DNA of 46,395 nucleotides from Pelagibacterales bacterium SAG-MED37. GTDB lineage: Bacteria; Pseudomonadota; Alphaproteobacteria; Pelagibacterales; Pelagibacteraceae. The first letter of the stretch is position 1, and every line of letters begins with the position of its first letter. Location of the stretch: NCBI GenBank assembly GCA_014653605.1, contig JACWEG010000006.1, forward strand, positions 1 to 46,395. The letters run 5' to 3'. Below, in pieces: positions 18,900-28,825 of this stretch. Below the pieces are notes generated by a model. That model ran no database searches, was not told the origin of the DNA, and saw nothing but the letters and a program-made list of their open reading frames with translations. The translations under genes and the position numbers were made by a program.

Positions 18900-19613
18900 A
18901 TGAGTAAAAATCATATCTCTTTTATTCTTCACAAACCGCAATTATCAGAAAATATTGGTGCATGTGCTAGAGCAATTAAGAACTTTAATTTTAAGAAATT
19001 AGTTATAATTAATCCTAAACCTATTTTTCCTAATGACAAAATTTTAGCTACATCTGTTGGAGCTAAAGATATTATCATTCAAAGTAAAAGGTACGACACA
19101 TTAGAACAAGCCCTTGATAAAATTGACATTGTGATTGCTACATCAGCAAGGTTTAGAAACAAAAACATTAAACACATTAATTTAGAAGATTTAAAAAAGA
19201 TAAATTTTAAAAAAAAAATTGCTTTTTTATTTGGCTCAGAGGCATCAGGTTTGTCAAATGAAGAGATCAGTTATGCCAATTATACTTTACAGATACCCAC
19301 TAACCCTGATTTTAAATCTCTTAACTTGTCTCATAGTTTAATAATTATTGCTCAATATGTAGCTAATACTATCAAATTAAAAAGTGTTCCATTTAAAAAG
19401 TCAAAAAAAGTTAAATCTGCGAGTAAAAAAGAAATTCAATCAATGTTAAGTCTTTGTATTAAAAATTTAGATAAAATAGATTTCTTCAAGCCTAATGAAA
19501 AGAGACCAAAAATGCTTGAGAACTTAAGAAATATTTTTTATAAAATGGACTTGTCTGACAAAGAAACACGTATTTTATCCAGTGTATTTGCTGGTTTGAG
19601 TAAAAAACGTTGA
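18900..19613 (+). CDS. SpoU/TrmH-family RNA 2'-O-methyltransferase, TrmJ-like
   Basis: This 237-residue SPOUT-class methyltransferase shows motif 1 ENIGACARAIKNF near 17-29, motif 2 FGSEASGLSNEE, and motif 3 IPTNPDFKSLNLSHS, forming the trefoil-knot SAM site. The order and spacing resemble TrmJ, which modifies position 32 of tRNAs; sequence alone does not fix the target. The start codon follows the cimA stop with no gap. A promoter for rpsD begins at the base after its stop codon. Confidence 0.83.
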   Translation: MSKNHISFILHKPQLSENIGACARAIKNFNFKKLVIINPKPIFPNDKILATSVGAKDIIIQSKRYDTLEQALDKIDIVIATSARFRNKNIKHINLEDLKKINFKKKIAFLFGSEASGLSNEEISYANYTLQIPTNPDFKSLNLSHSLIIIAQYVANTIKLKSVPFKKSKKVKSASKKEIQSMLSLCIKNLDKIDFFKPNEKRPKMLENLRNIFYKMDLSDKETRILSSVFAGLSKKR

Positions 19614-19641
19614 TTGACAAAATAAGGAGTAAGTTTATAAA
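19614..19641 (+). promoter_or_regulatory. Predicted sigma-70 promoter of rpsD
   Basis: A consensus -35 TTGACA (19614-19619), a 16-base spacer and a -10 TATAAA (19636-19641) fill the 40-base gap before rpsD. The start of transcription would be about 19647-19650, leaving only a few untranslated bases before ATG 19654. The purine-rich AAGGAG at 19624-19629 sits between the -35 and -10 elements and would not be in this transcript. Confidence 0.6.
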
Positions 19642-19653
19642 CCCCTCTATCAA

Positions 19654-20271
19654 ATGACAAAAAGATTAAACTCCAAACATAAAGTTGATAGAAGATTAAA
19701 AGTCAACCTATGGGGACGACCAAAAAGCCCATTTAATACTAGAGCATACGGACCTGGTCAGCATGGTCAATCAAGACAAGGCAAGCCATCAGATTTCGGA
19801 ATTCAATTACAAGCAAAGCAAAAATTAAAAGCTTATTACGGTAACATCAACGAAAGACAATTCAGGAATATTTATAAAAAAGCAAGTATGCTTAAAGGTG
19901 ATACTAGTGAAAATTTAAATGGACTACTTGAGAGAAGACTAGACGCAGTTATTTATAGGGCAAAATTTGCAACAACTATTTTTTCTGCAAGACAATTAAT
20001 TAATCATGGTCATGTGAAGGTTAATGGCAAAAAGGTTAATATTTCAAGTTATGCTATTAAGGAGGAAGACTCTATTGAAATAAGAGATAAATCAAAACAA
20101 CTTGCGATAGTTGATATAGCTTTAGCAAGCAAAGAAAGAGAAACTCCTGAATATATTCAAATGGACGAAAAAAATAAAAAGTTTAAATTTGTTAGAACAC
20201 CAAAGCTTGATGAAGTGCCTTATCCGATAGTTATGGAACCTAACTTAGTAATTGAATATTATTCAAGATAA
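19654..20271 (+). CDS. rpsD: 30S ribosomal protein S4
   Basis: This 205-residue primary 16S rRNA-binding protein has an N-terminal part that includes [10 protein letters not shown]. An S4 RNA-binding domain covers about residues 88-150 ([34 protein letters not shown]). The start has its own promoter 13 bases upstream. It ends 2 bases from the convergent grxD, so the two transcripts overlap at their 3' ends. Confidence 0.96.
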   Translation: MTKRLNSKHKVDRRLKVNLWGRPKSPFNTRAYGPGQHGQSRQGKPSDFGIQLQAKQKLKAYYGNINERQFRNIYKKASMLKGDTSENLNGLLERRLDAVIYRAKFATTIFSARQLINHGHVKVNGKKVNISSYAIKEEDSIEIRDKSKQLAIVDIALASKERETPEYIQMDEKNKKFKFVRTPKLDEVPYPIVMEPNLVIEYYSR

Positions 20272-20273
20272 AA

Positions 20274-20606
20274 TTATTTTTTATAATTTATACCTTTATT
20301 ATCAAAAACTTTTTTAATTTCACCACTCTCATACATTTCTTTGATAATATCACAGCCTCCAATAAATTCTTTCTTTATATAAAGTTGAGGTATAGTTGGC
20401 CAATCACTGAAGACTTTTATTCCTTCTCTTAAGGTTTGATCTTCTAAAACATTAACAGCTTTAAAGTTAACTTCTAAAATTTTTAGTATGTTTGTAACTG
20501 CCATCGAAAAACCACATTGAGGAGCATCTGGTGTACCTTTCATAAATAAACAAATTTCATTATTATCAATATGATTTTGAATTAAATTCTTAATTTTATC
20601 ATCCAT
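20274..20606 (-). CDS. grxD: Monothiol glutaredoxin (Grx4/GrxD type)
   Basis: This 110-residue protein has the monothiol CGFS active site at 31-34, the upstream FMKGTPDAPQ, and the glutathione-binding WPTIPQLY and GGCD. CGFS glutaredoxins carry and deliver [2Fe-2S] clusters and commonly partner with BolA proteins. Here the bolA gene lies directly upstream, overlapping by one base, which supports a BolA-Grx iron-sulfur function. It is the last gene of the sfsA-map-pur series. Confidence 0.95.
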   Translation of the reverse strand: MDDKIKNLIQNHIDNNEICLFMKGTPDAPQCGFSMAVTNILKILEVNFKAVNVLEDQTLREGIKVFSDWPTIPQLYIKKEFIGGCDIIKEMYESGEIKKVFDNKGINYKK

Positions 20607-20836
20607 TATTGTTCCTTTGTTTTAATTGCCAAAGCATGCAGTTCATTACCCATTTTACCTTTTAATGAGTCGTATACCATTTTATGTTGTTCAATTTTAC
20701 TTTTACCAGCAAATTTAGCAGATGTTATTGTTGCTGAGTAGTGATTATTATCTCCAGCTAAATCTTGAATTTCTATTAAAGCATCAGGTAATGCTTCTTT
20801 GATGTGTCTCTCAATTTCTTTTAAATCCATAGCCAT
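20606..20836 (-). CDS. BolA family protein
   Basis: This 76-residue BolA/IbaG-like protein has the helix-turn segment SKIEQHKMVYDSL with a conserved His, and the C-terminal ELHALAIKTKE strand. It probably binds the CGFS glutaredoxin encoded next to it to form a [2Fe-2S] heterocomplex. It overlaps purL and grxD by one base each (stop/start sharing), so coupled translation is expected. The possible first codon Met1 is followed by Met3; either could start. Confidence 0.9.
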   Translation of the reverse strand: MAMDLKEIERHIKEALPDALIEIQDLAGDNNHYSATITSAKFAGKSKIEQHKMVYDSLKGKMGNELHALAIKTKEQ

Positions 20837-23029
20837 TATGCACTCATAAAATTAGTTAACCAATTACTATTATAAGATTTTAATTCGTCAATTGTAACTT
20901 TTGTCTTTTGATTGATTATCATATCTTTTTCAATAATGATGCCCAATTCTTCATGATAAACTGAATTTTTATCCAAAATTTCATTAACTTCTTTTAAATC
21001 TTTAGGATTTATCTCTATAATATATCTTCCCTGATCTTCTGCGAATAGGTAATCAATTTCATTAATTAAATTTTTAGATTTGTTAAATTTTATACTTTTA
21101 TTTCCCATTATAGACATTTTGCTAACAGCAGTTATTATACCTCCTAAAGATACGTCGTGAGCACTTTTAACATAACCTTTTTGTATTAAATTTAATAACG
21201 ATTCTCCGTTATTTTTTTCATTAAAAAGGTTAACTTCTGGTGGGGGGGCCATTTTTTTCATCTAAAATTGATCTAGCAAAAAGGCTTTGATCAATATGTC
21301 CTTCAGTTTTTCCAATTACCATAACTATATTATTAATCTCTTTAAAATTCATAGTAACCATTTTGTTGTAATCTTTTATTATTCCAACTCCACCTATTGA
21401 AGGTGTTGGCTTTATTCCTATTTCTTTTGTTTGATTATAAAAAGAAACATTTCCTGAAACCACAGGAAAGTTTAAATACTCACACGCCTCCCCAATACCT
21501 TGAACACATTCAACGAATTCACCCATGTTGTCTTCATTTTCTGGGCTTCCAAAATTTAAACAATTTGTTATTGCTATTGGTTTAGCGCCAACAGAAATTA
21601 AATTTCGCCAACTTTCTGCTACTACTTGTTTTCCACCAGTTAAAGGGTGCGCCCAACAGTATACTGCTGATGAGTCTACTGAAGCCGCAATTGCTTTATT
21701 AGTTCCATGAACTCTTACTACACCAGAGTCACCACCAGGTTTTTGAATTGTATCACCCATTACAGTGTGGTCATATTGTTGCCAAATCCATTTTTTGCTA
21801 CATATATTCGGGTTAGATAAGACTTTTTTAAGTACATCCTTAATTTTAAGACTGTTTAGAACGTCCTTTTTTATTTTATTTTTTTTCGGTAATTTAGATT
21901 TTTTCCATTTTCGATCATACATAGGTGAGTTTTCAACCAATGTATTAACTGGGATATTTGCAACTTGTTTATCGTCAAAAAATAATTCAATGTTTTTTGA
22001 GTCAGTAGTTTTACCAATTATTGCAAAATCTAAATTCCATTTGTCAAATATTTTCTTTGCTAATTCTTCTTTACCATTCTCTAATACAATCAACATTCTT
22101 TCTTGACTTTCAGAAAGCATAATTTCGTAAGGAGTCATCTTTGCTTCTCTACAAGGAACTTTATTTAGATTTATTTCAACTCCTAAATTTCCTTTCGATG
22201 CCATTTCAATACTTGAAGATGTCAGACCTGCTGCACCCATATCTTGAATAGCAATGATCGAGTCACCAGCCATTAATTCTAAACATGCTTCCAAAAGAAG
22301 TTTTTCAGTAAAAGGGTCTCCAACTTGAACAGTTGGTTTTTTTTCTTCAATCTTTTCATCAAAACTTGTAGAAGCCATACTAGCACCATGAATACCATCT
22401 CTTCCAGTTTTAGAACCTACATAAATCACTGGTTTATTTAGTCCTGCTGCTTTTGAATAAAATATTTTATTCTTTTTAACCAACCCTAAAGTCATTGCAT
22501 TGACTAAAATATTACCATTATAAGAGCTATCAAAAGATGTTTGACCAGCTATTGTAGGAACACCCATGCAATTACCATAACCTCCAATTCCATGAACAAC
22601 ACCTCTTAAAAGATTCTTAGTTTTTTTATGTTGTGGAGAGCCAAAGTGAATTGAATTTAAATTAGCTATTGGTCGAGCACCCATTGTAAAGACATCTCTC
22701 ATAATTCCACCTACTCCAGTTGCTGCTCCTTGATAAGGTTCTATGAAAGAAGGGTGATTGTGACTTTCAATTTTAAATACTATTGCATCACCATCTTCAA
22801 TATCTATAACACCAGCATTTTCACCAGGTCCTTGAATGACTTTTTCACCTTTTGTTGGTAATTTTTTTAGATGGAGTCTAGAAGATTTATAAGAGCAATG
22901 TTCGTTCCACATTGCAGAAAAAATTCCAAGTTCAGTTATATTCGGAGTTCTTTTTAATAGATTACAAATTTTTTTATATTCATCAGATTTAAGACCATGC
23001 TCTATGGCAATTTTTTCATTAACTATCAT
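20836..23029 (-). CDS. purL: Phosphoribosylformylglycinamidine synthase, PurL subunit (frameshifted)
   Basis: Two pieces, 21230-23029 and 20836-21261, join to about 730 residues, the size of the Bacillus-type small PurL that needs PurQ and PurS. The first part carries [10 protein letters not shown], the ATP-site [10 protein letters not shown], and [20 protein letters not shown]. The second part has HDVSLGG and a final AEDQGRY motif. The break is a C7 run (G7 at 21242-21248 on the plus strand); with six C the reading is continuous ([10 protein letters not shown]). It catalyses FGAR to FGAM in purine synthesis. Its start overlaps the end of purQ by 1 base. Confidence 0.93.
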
Positions 23030-23712
23030 TATTTTAAATTATTAATTAGATTTTTAAAAAATAAAGAACCATCTTCACCAGATAAACTTTGATCAATCAT
23101 TCTCTCTGGATGTGGCATCATTCCTAAAACATTTTTTTCTTTATTGAATATACCTGCAATATTTTTCATTGAACCGTTAGGGTTATATTGTTCCTCTGTG
23201 TGACCATTTTTATCACAATAATAAATTGCTATTTGATTATTATCTTTAATCTCGTCTAGTTGGTCTTTTGTACAAAAATAGTTTCCTTCATTATGTGCTA
23301 TATGAAATTCAAATATATTTTTATCTAGATTTTTAAAATAAGGATTTTGTTTATTATCAACCTTGACGTGAACATTTTTACAAATAAATTCTAAATATTT
23401 ATTTCTTAATAAAACACCAGGAAGCAATCCTGTCTCAACCAATATCTGAAAACCATTACAAATACCCATTACTAACCCACCTGATTTAGCAAAATTAATT
23501 ACCGAATGCATTATTTTAGATTTTGATGCCATGCTTCCACATCTGAGATAATCACCATAAGAAAAACCTCCTGGTAAAACAACAAGATCACTTTTTGGAA
23601 GTTCATTATCATTATGCCAGACCATTTTGTTCTTAAATCCAAATTTATTTAAAGCTACATCCATATCTCGATCGCAATTTGAACCAGGAAAGGTGATAAC
23701 AGATGATTTCAT
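23029..23712 (-). CDS. purQ: Phosphoribosylformylglycinamidine synthase, glutaminase subunit
   Basis: This 227-residue class I glutamine amidotransferase has FPGSNCDRD near the start, the [12 protein letters not shown] oxyanion region, the nucleophile Cys in MGICNGFQ (near residue 84), and the His/Glu in MMPHPERM. It supplies ammonia to PurL. It is encoded between purS (3 bases upstream) and purL (1-base overlap), as expected for the three-subunit enzyme. Confidence 0.95.
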   Translation of the reverse strand: MKSSVITFPGSNCDRDMDVALNKFGFKNKMVWHNDNELPKSDLVVLPGGFSYGDYLRCGSMASKSKIMHSVINFAKSGGLVMGICNGFQILVETGLLPGVLLRNKYLEFICKNVHVKVDNKQNPYFKNLDKNIFEFHIAHNEGNYFCTKDQLDEIKDNNQIAIYYCDKNGHTEEQYNPNGSMKNIAGIFNKEKNVLGMMPHPERMIDQSLSGEDGSLFFKNLINNLK

Positions 23713-23715
23713 TAA

Positions 23716-23958
23716 TTATTGTGTCTCAATAATTTTATAATTTTCAATGACAAGATTAGCCAAGAGTTTTTTGCACATATCTTCAACTATACCTTTAGCT
23801 TTAGTTGGGTCGTTTTCATTTACATCAATTTCAAAATACTTACCTTGTCTAACTTCATTAACATCTTTAAAACCCATACCGTCTAATGTTTGATGAATCA
23901 CCTTACCTTGAGGATCTAAAACATCTTTTTTAAGAGTTATTATTGCTGAAACTATCAT
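23716..23958 (-). CDS. purS: Phosphoribosylformylglycinamidine synthase, PurS subunit
   Basis: This 80-residue PurS protein has the typical start with [18 protein letters not shown] and a V-K-x-G-K-like QGKYFEIDV stretch. It is the small scaffold that couples PurQ to PurL. It overlaps purC by 4 bases, and purQ starts 3 bases after its stop. Confidence 0.94.
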   Translation of the reverse strand: MIVSAIITLKKDVLDPQGKVIHQTLDGMGFKDVNEVRQGKYFEIDVNENDPTKAKGIVEDMCKKLLANLVIENYKIIETQ

Positions 23959-24740
23959 TTATTTTTTTTCTTAATGGAAGATAGTTGAGTTACGTTGACA
24001 GCTGAGACATTTGATTGCTCATGAAGTATGCCTAGTCTTTTTGCTACTTCAGTATAAGCTGGTATTAAATCTCCAAGATCTTTTCTAAATCTATCTTTAT
24101 CAAGTTTTTTATCAGTGATTGAGTCCCACAATCTACAAGTATCAGGACTAATTTCATCTGCTAGAATAATTTCATTTTTACCATTAACCTTTAATCTTCC
24201 AAATTCTAACTTAAAATCAATCAGTTTGATTCCAATTCCTCTAAACATGCCAATCATAAAGTCATTAATTCTAAGGATCATTTTTTTTACTTTTTCAATT
24301 TCTTTTTTATTAGCCCATTCAAAAGCATAAATATGCTCTTCTGCAATTAAGGGATCACCAAGTTTGTCATCTTTTAAACAGTATTCAATTAAGGGTTCTT
24401 TAAGAACAGTACCATCTTCGATGCCTAATCTTTTAGTAAGAGAACCAGTTGCAACATTTCTAACTATGAATTCAATAGGAATTATTTCAACCAACTTTAT
24501 GATCTGTTCTCTCATATTTAATCTTTTAACTAAATGATTTTTGATACCAATTTGAGCTAAATTTGACAGGATATGTTCAGAAATTCTATTATTTAAAACC
24601 CCTTTACCCTCGATAGTAGTTTTCTTTTGATTGTTAAATGCCGTTGCGTCATCTTTGAAGTACTGAATTACTAAATCTTTATCTTGAGTAGTGTAAATTA
24701 TTTTAGCTTTTCCTTCGTATAATTTTTTACCCTTTTTCAT
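23955..24740 (-). CDS. purC: SAICAR synthetase
   Basis: This 261-residue phosphoribosylaminoimidazole-succinocarboxamide synthase has [11 protein letters not shown] at the N-terminus, the [12 protein letters not shown] stretch, IDFKLEFGR, and the signature [14 protein letters not shown]. It condenses CAIR with aspartate in purine synthesis, and PurB, encoded just upstream, acts next. It overlaps purB by 1 base and purS by 4. Confidence 0.96.
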   Translation of the reverse strand: MKKGKKLYEGKAKIIYTTQDKDLVIQYFKDDATAFNNQKKTTIEGKGVLNNRISEHILSNLAQIGIKNHLVKRLNMREQIIKLVEIIPIEFIVRNVATGSLTKRLGIEDGTVLKEPLIEYCLKDDKLGDPLIAEEHIYAFEWANKKEIEKVKKMILRINDFMIGMFRGIGIKLIDFKLEFGRLKVNGKNEIILADEISPDTCRLWDSITDKKLDKDRFRKDLGDLIPAYTEVAKRLGILHEQSNVSAVNVTQLSSIKKKNK

Positions 24741-26032
24741 TATCTAAAAACTCTCCTAAAAATTAAATTCACATTCTTAAAGTGTTTAGAATAACTAAAA
24801 ATAGATTTAAGCTTTTTTGGTGAAATATTATTCATTATATATTTATCAGATTGAATTACAGTAAACAAATCCAAATTTTCAGCAAAACATTTTTTTGCAT
24901 AGCTCTGAACCATTTTATATGATTTTTCTCTACTTAAACCAGTTTTTGTAAGTTCAAGCATTAGTTCCTGAGAAAAAATTAATCCTTTTGTAATATTAAG
25001 ATTTTCTAACATTTTTTTTGGATAGACTATCATGTTATCTAAAATATTGGTTAATCTTACCAATGCAAAGTCCAGAGTAACATTCGCATCAGGGCCTATA
25101 TTTCTTTCAACACTTGAATGAGAAATATCTCTCTCATGCCACAAGGCTATATTTTCAAGAGCTGGGGTCACAGCACTCCTTACCATTCTTGCAAGACCTG
25201 TTAAATTTTCACTTAATATTGGGTTTTTTTTATGTGGCATTGCAGAAGAACCTTTTTGATTTTTTGAAAAGTATTCTTGTAATTCATAAACCTCTGTCCT
25301 TTGTAAATGTCTTATTTCAATAGCTACTCTTTCAATTGAACCAGCAATAATACCTAAAACCGAAAAATAGAAAGCATGACGGTCTCTTGGGATAACTTGT
25401 GTTGAAATAGGCTCAATTTTTAAAGCAAGTTTTTTTGCAACATGTCTTTCTACATTTGGATTAATATTTGCAAAAGTTCCAACCGCACCCGAAATAGCGC
25501 ACGTTGAAACTTCATCTATAGCAGCAACTAATCGTTTTTTATTTCTTTTAAATTCCTCATAAAAAGAAGCTAGTTTTAAACCAAATGTTATAGGTTCAGC
25601 ATGAATACCGTGACTTCTACCCATACAAGGAGTAAATTTATATTTTCTAGCTTGTTTCTTAAGAACTTTTAAAATTTGATCTAAATCTTTTAAAATTATT
25701 TTTCCGGATTGAACTAACTGAATATTAAAACTTGTATCCAATACATCTGAGGAGGTCATGCCTTGATGAAGATATCTAGCTTTAATACCAGCTTTTTCAG
25801 TAATAGAAGTTAAAAAAGCAATGACATCATGCTTAACTTGGCTTTCAATTTGATGAATTCTTTTAACATTTATTCTAGCTTTTTTTCTTACCACAGAAGA
25901 AACACCTTTGGGTATTTGACCCAATTTCTCCATTGCTTGTGCTGCAGCCACCTCAACATCTAGCCAAATTTTATATTTATTTTCTTCTGACCAAATATCA
26001 GTGAGTTCTTTTCGCGAGTATCTATTTATCAT
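24740..26032 (-). CDS. purB: Adenylosuccinate lyase
   Basis: This 430-residue fumarase/aspartase superfamily enzyme has the TSSDVLDT motif at 93-100, a catalytic-type His141 in GRSHG, and the signature loop [10 protein letters not shown] at 262-271. It cleaves SAICAR and adenylosuccinate, two steps of AMP synthesis. The length is normal for the short bacterial type. It starts 3 bases after the map stop codon and overlaps purC by 1 base. Confidence 0.96.
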   Translation of the reverse strand: MINRYSRKELTDIWSEENKYKIWLDVEVAAAQAMEKLGQIPKGVSSVVRKKARINVKRIHQIESQVKHDVIAFLTSITEKAGIKARYLHQGMTSSDVLDTSFNIQLVQSGKIILKDLDQILKVLKKQARKYKFTPCMGRSHGIHAEPITFGLKLASFYEEFKRNKKRLVAAIDEVSTCAISGAVGTFANINPNVERHVAKKLALKIEPISTQVIPRDRHAFYFSVLGIIAGSIERVAIEIRHLQRTEVYELQEYFSKNQKGSSAMPHKKNPILSENLTGLARMVRSAVTPALENIALWHERDISHSSVERNIGPDANVTLDFALVRLTNILDNMIVYPKKMLENLNITKGLIFSQELMLELTKTGLSREKSYKMVQSYAKKCFAENLDLFTVIQSDKYIMNNISPKKLKSIFSYSKHFKNVNLIFRRVFR

Positions 26033-26035
26033 TAA

Positions 26036-26809
26036 TTATAAGTATGGGGGCTTTGAATAACCTTTAACAGATTCTGTAAAGATTTCATAACCATTTTCTG
26101 TAATACCTATTGTATGTTCAAATTGTGCTGATAAAGATTTATCTTTTGTTACTGCAGTCCATCCGTCATTCAGCATTTTGGTGTCATATTTGCCAGCATT
26201 AATCATAGGTTCAATTGTAAATGTCATTCCAGACTTAAGCTCTGTTCCAGTATTTTTATTCCCATAGTGCAATATGTTAGGTGGCTCATGAAATGTTGTA
26301 CTAATTCCATGACCACAAAAATCTCTGACTACAGAAAATCCTTTATCCTCAATGTAAGATTGAATTTCATATCCTATATCTCCAAGTTTAATTCCAGGCT
26401 TTAAAATTTTAATAGCTCTCATCATAGACTCATAAGTAGCATTGATTAAATTATTTAGTTTGACAGGAGTTTTACCAACACAAAACATTCTAGATGTGTC
26501 TCCATAATGATCATTTATAATTGCTGTAACATCAACATTTACCGCATCTCCTTCTACTAAAATTCTTTCTTCGGATGGAATTCCATGACAAACAACATGA
26601 TTTAGAGAAGTACATAAAGATTTATTAAAACCTCTATAATATAATGGAGCTGAGTAGCCACCATTATCACGAATAAATTCATATCCAAGTTTATCTATAT
26701 AAGCTGTTGAAATACCCTCTTTAATATTATCTGTAAGCATATCTAAAGTTTGTGCTGCGAGCTTTCCTGCAATTCTCATTTTTTCAAATTTTTCTGAATA
26801 ATTAATCAT
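26036..26809 (-). CDS. map: Methionine aminopeptidase, type I
   Basis: This 257-residue enzyme has all the metal ligands of the MetAP fold: D93 (NVDVT), D104 (GDTSR), H167 (GHGIS), E200 (TIEP) and E231 (FEHT), plus the substrate-site H75 (VCHGIP). It removes the initiator Met from nascent proteins. There is no N-terminal SH3-like extension. It overlaps the end of sfsA by 8 bases and leads into purB with a 3-base gap, so the housekeeping gene is tied to purine genes in one transcription unit. Confidence 0.96.
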   Translation of the reverse strand: MINYSEKFEKMRIAGKLAAQTLDMLTDNIKEGISTAYIDKLGYEFIRDNGGYSAPLYYRGFNKSLCTSLNHVVCHGIPSEERILVEGDAVNVDVTAIINDHYGDTSRMFCVGKTPVKLNNLINATYESMMRAIKILKPGIKLGDIGYEIQSYIEDKGFSVVRDFCGHGISTTFHEPPNILHYGNKNTGTELKSGMTFTIEPMINAGKYDTKMLNDGWTAVTKDKSLSAQFEHTIGITENGYEIFTESVKGYSKPPYL

Positions 26810-27500
26810 TTTTAATCTTTAATTTTTTTTCTATTAAAATTTCTTTTGAACTTATTTTACATCTATAAGCTAAAAAATTAACACCTGCTTTTTTTGCAAG
26901 CAAATAATTTTTATAATATTCGCTATCTATATCTTTCGCTATCTTAAATTTTTCCATATTTTGTATTTGAACAAGGAATATTAAGTAGGCTTTATAACCT
27001 TTTTTTATGGCATCAATAAGGGCAAGTAAATGCTTTGAGTCTCTTGTAGTAATTGCATCAGGAAATTCAGCAGTTTTTTTATCTCTAAAAAGAGTTACAT
27101 TTTTAACTTCTACAAAACTTTTCTGATTATTTTTTTCAATTAGAAAGTCAAATCTAGTTTCTTTATTAAAAAAAACCTCAGGTTTTATTGTATCGTTATT
27201 TACTAATTCTTTTATTAAATTATTAGATAAGCCATGACCTACAATTTTGTTAGCTATATGAGTATTTACACCAACTAAATTTTTTTTGGCTTTAATTATC
27301 TCAAGTCCGTACTTTAATTTTCTTTTAGGATTGTTATTTTTAAGAAGATATACTTCGTTTCCCTCATCAAGTAAGCCCCTCATAGAACCTGTATTTGGAC
27401 AATGACCAGTAACAATTTGCTTATTTATTTTTACATCTACAAAAAAACGTTTATATCTTTTGATTAATTTGCCTTTTATTAAAGACTTGGTAAATTGCAT
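26802..27500 (-). CDS. sfsA: SfsA family DNA/RNA nuclease-like protein
   Basis: The product is about 232 residues. It contains the family blocks KRYKRFFVDV, TGHCPNTGSMRGLL, and the FVEVKNVTL-FPDA(I/V)T-RGxKH-like region (EVKNVTLFRDKKTAEFPDA, then RDSKHLL), which carries PD-(D/E)xK-nuclease-type residues. The historic name is sugar fermentation stimulation protein; the actual role is unclear. I prefer the Met at 27500 (MQFTKSL) to the one at 27515, which would extend only to a non-conserved leader and crowd the divergent cinA-like gene. Confidence 0.88.
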   Translation of the reverse strand: MQFTKSLIKGKLIKRYKRFFVDVKINKQIVTGHCPNTGSMRGLLDEGNEVYLLKNNNPKRKLKYGLEIIKAKKNLVGVNTHIANKIVGHGLSNNLIKELVNNDTIKPEVFFNKETRFDFLIEKNNQKSFVEVKNVTLFRDKKTAEFPDAITTRDSKHLLALIDAIKKGYKAYLIFLVQIQNMEKFKIAKDIDSEYYKNYLLAKKAGVNFLAYRCKISSKEILIEKKLKIKND

Positions 27501-27521
27501 AATTAAATTATACATTTAAAA

Positions 27522-28271
27522 ATGAAAAATAACACAAAAGTAAATGCCGCTATATTAATAATAGGTAATGAGATTTTATCAGGCAGAACTCAAGATACAA
27601 ACACTACTACCTTAGCTAAATGGTTGAATTCGATTGGTGTTGTTGTTAATGAGGTAAGAGTTATTCCAGATATAGAAAAAACAATTGTTGAAACATTAAA
27701 CATTTTGAGAAAATCAAATAGTTATGTTTTTACGACTGGTGGTATTGGACCAACACATGATGATATTACTGCTGAGTCAGTTTCAAAGGCTTTTGGAGTA
27801 AAATATGAAATTCATAAAGAAGCATTTGAGATTTTAAAATCATATTACAAGCAAGGTGAATTTAATGAAGGTAGACAAAAGATGGTATGGATGCCGAAAA
27901 ATGCTAAGTTAATTTTAAATCCTACTAGTGGAGCACCTGGTTTTAGTGTAGATAATGTTTTTTGCCTTCCAGGAGTACCCTCCATACTTAAATCGATGTT
28001 AGGTGGTTTAAAAAATAAAATTGTAGGAGGTGAACCTATTCTTAGTCATACAATAAATCTTAAAACTGTTGAAAGTGAAATTGCAAATTCTTTAACAAAA
28101 GTTCAAAATCAAAACGGAGATGTTGAGATAGGAAGCTACCCTTTTTTTCATGCAGGAAAACTTGGAGTTTCAATTGTAATTCGTTCAGAAAAACAGTCTA
28201 AAATTGATGTTTGTAACTCTCAAATTTTGAAATTTGTTAAGGAAAAAAACATTGAAATTGTGGATCGATAA
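27522..28271 (+). CDS. CinA-like molybdopterin-binding (MoaB/MogA fold) domain protein
   Basis: This 249-residue protein is the N-terminal half of the CinA family. It shows IIGNEILSGRTQDTN near the start, FTTGGIGPTHDDIT around 68-82, and the later FCLPGVPSILKSM. The C-terminal nicotinamide-nucleotide amidase domain of full-length CinA is absent. Such stand-alone domains are often annotated as competence/damage-inducible or ADP-ribose/NMN-related proteins; no function can be fixed here. The stop codon directly abuts the next start. Confidence 0.87.
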   Translation: MKNNTKVNAAILIIGNEILSGRTQDTNTTTLAKWLNSIGVVVNEVRVIPDIEKTIVETLNILRKSNSYVFTTGGIGPTHDDITAESVSKAFGVKYEIHKEAFEILKSYYKQGEFNEGRQKMVWMPKNAKLILNPTSGAPGFSVDNVFCLPGVPSILKSMLGGLKNKIVGGEPILSHTINLKTVESEIANSLTKVQNQNGDVEIGSYPFFHAGKLGVSIVIRSEKQSKIDVCNSQILKFVKEKNIEIVDR

Positions 28272-28675
28272 ATGCTTTATTTTGCTTATGGCAGCAATCT
28301 TCATCATTTTCAAATGAAACGTAGATGTAGAGATAGTATTTATTTAAAAAAAAATTAATCTAAGAAATTTTAGATTAACTTTTAGGAGCAAGTATAGAGC
28401 AGCAGACATTGAACCAAAAAAAAATTCAATCGTTCCTGGAGGTTTATTTGAAATTTCAAAAAGTGATGAAAAAAAATTAGACTTATATGAAGATTATCCA
28501 ATACTTTATGATAAATATTATTTTAATTATTATGGCAAAAAAGTCATGACCTATACAATGGTAAAAAAAACTAACTTTACTTACCCAACAGAGAGATATC
28601 TCAATATTGTTAAAAAAAGGTTATACAGACTGTAATTTGGATAAAAAAACCCTATTTATGGCTCTAAAAGGATAA
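28272..28675 (+). CDS. Gamma-glutamylcyclotransferase-like protein (two frameshifts)
   Basis: Reading from ATG 28272 gives LYFAYGSNLHHFQMKRRC, the AIG2/GGCT signature (YGSN, with Met and Arg following). The frame breaks at an A9 run (28346-28354) and again at an A7 run (28612-28618). Removing one A at each gives a continuous protein of about 133 residues with IVPGGLFEIS, the Asp/Glu-rich DLYEDYPILYD, and a C-terminal GYTDCNLD segment typical of the family. The fold is seen by motif; the substrate (gamma-glutamyl peptides or similar) is inferred. It follows the CinA-like gene with no gap. Confidence 0.8.
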
Positions 28676-28693
28676 ATTATTGTTAAATTTTAT

Positions 28694-28725
28694 TGTTGCA
28701 TTATTACAACACTATTTTTTTTTAT
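28694..28725 (+). terminator. Weak possible terminator after the cyclotransferase-like gene
   Basis: TGTTG (28694-28698) can pair with CAACA (28707-28711), and a run of about nine T lies just downstream. The stem is only 5 base pairs with an 8-base loop and is AT-rich, so this is a weak candidate. Confidence 0.3.
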
Positions 28726-28752
28726 TAATCAAATGTTTAAAATAGGTCTTTT

Positions 28753-28781
28753 TTGATTGAAGAATCATCCTTTTTTACTAA
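28753..28781 (+). promoter_or_regulatory. Possible promoter of the outer-membrane protein gene
   Basis: TTGATT (28753-28758), a 17-base spacer and TACTAA (28776-28781) would start an mRNA near 28788, giving a leader of about 38 bases. An AAGAAGG ribosome-binding site at about 28814-28820 lies 5 bases before the ATG. The boxes are matched by eye only. Confidence 0.35.
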
Positions 28782-28825
28782 TGTGCATTCATACGTAAAT
28801 AATTAATTATTTAAAGAAGGTTAAT

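Noticed and set aside
21397..22106. Several plus-strand frames inside purL
   Set aside because: They are antisense shadows of a certain purL gene and carry no recognisable motifs.
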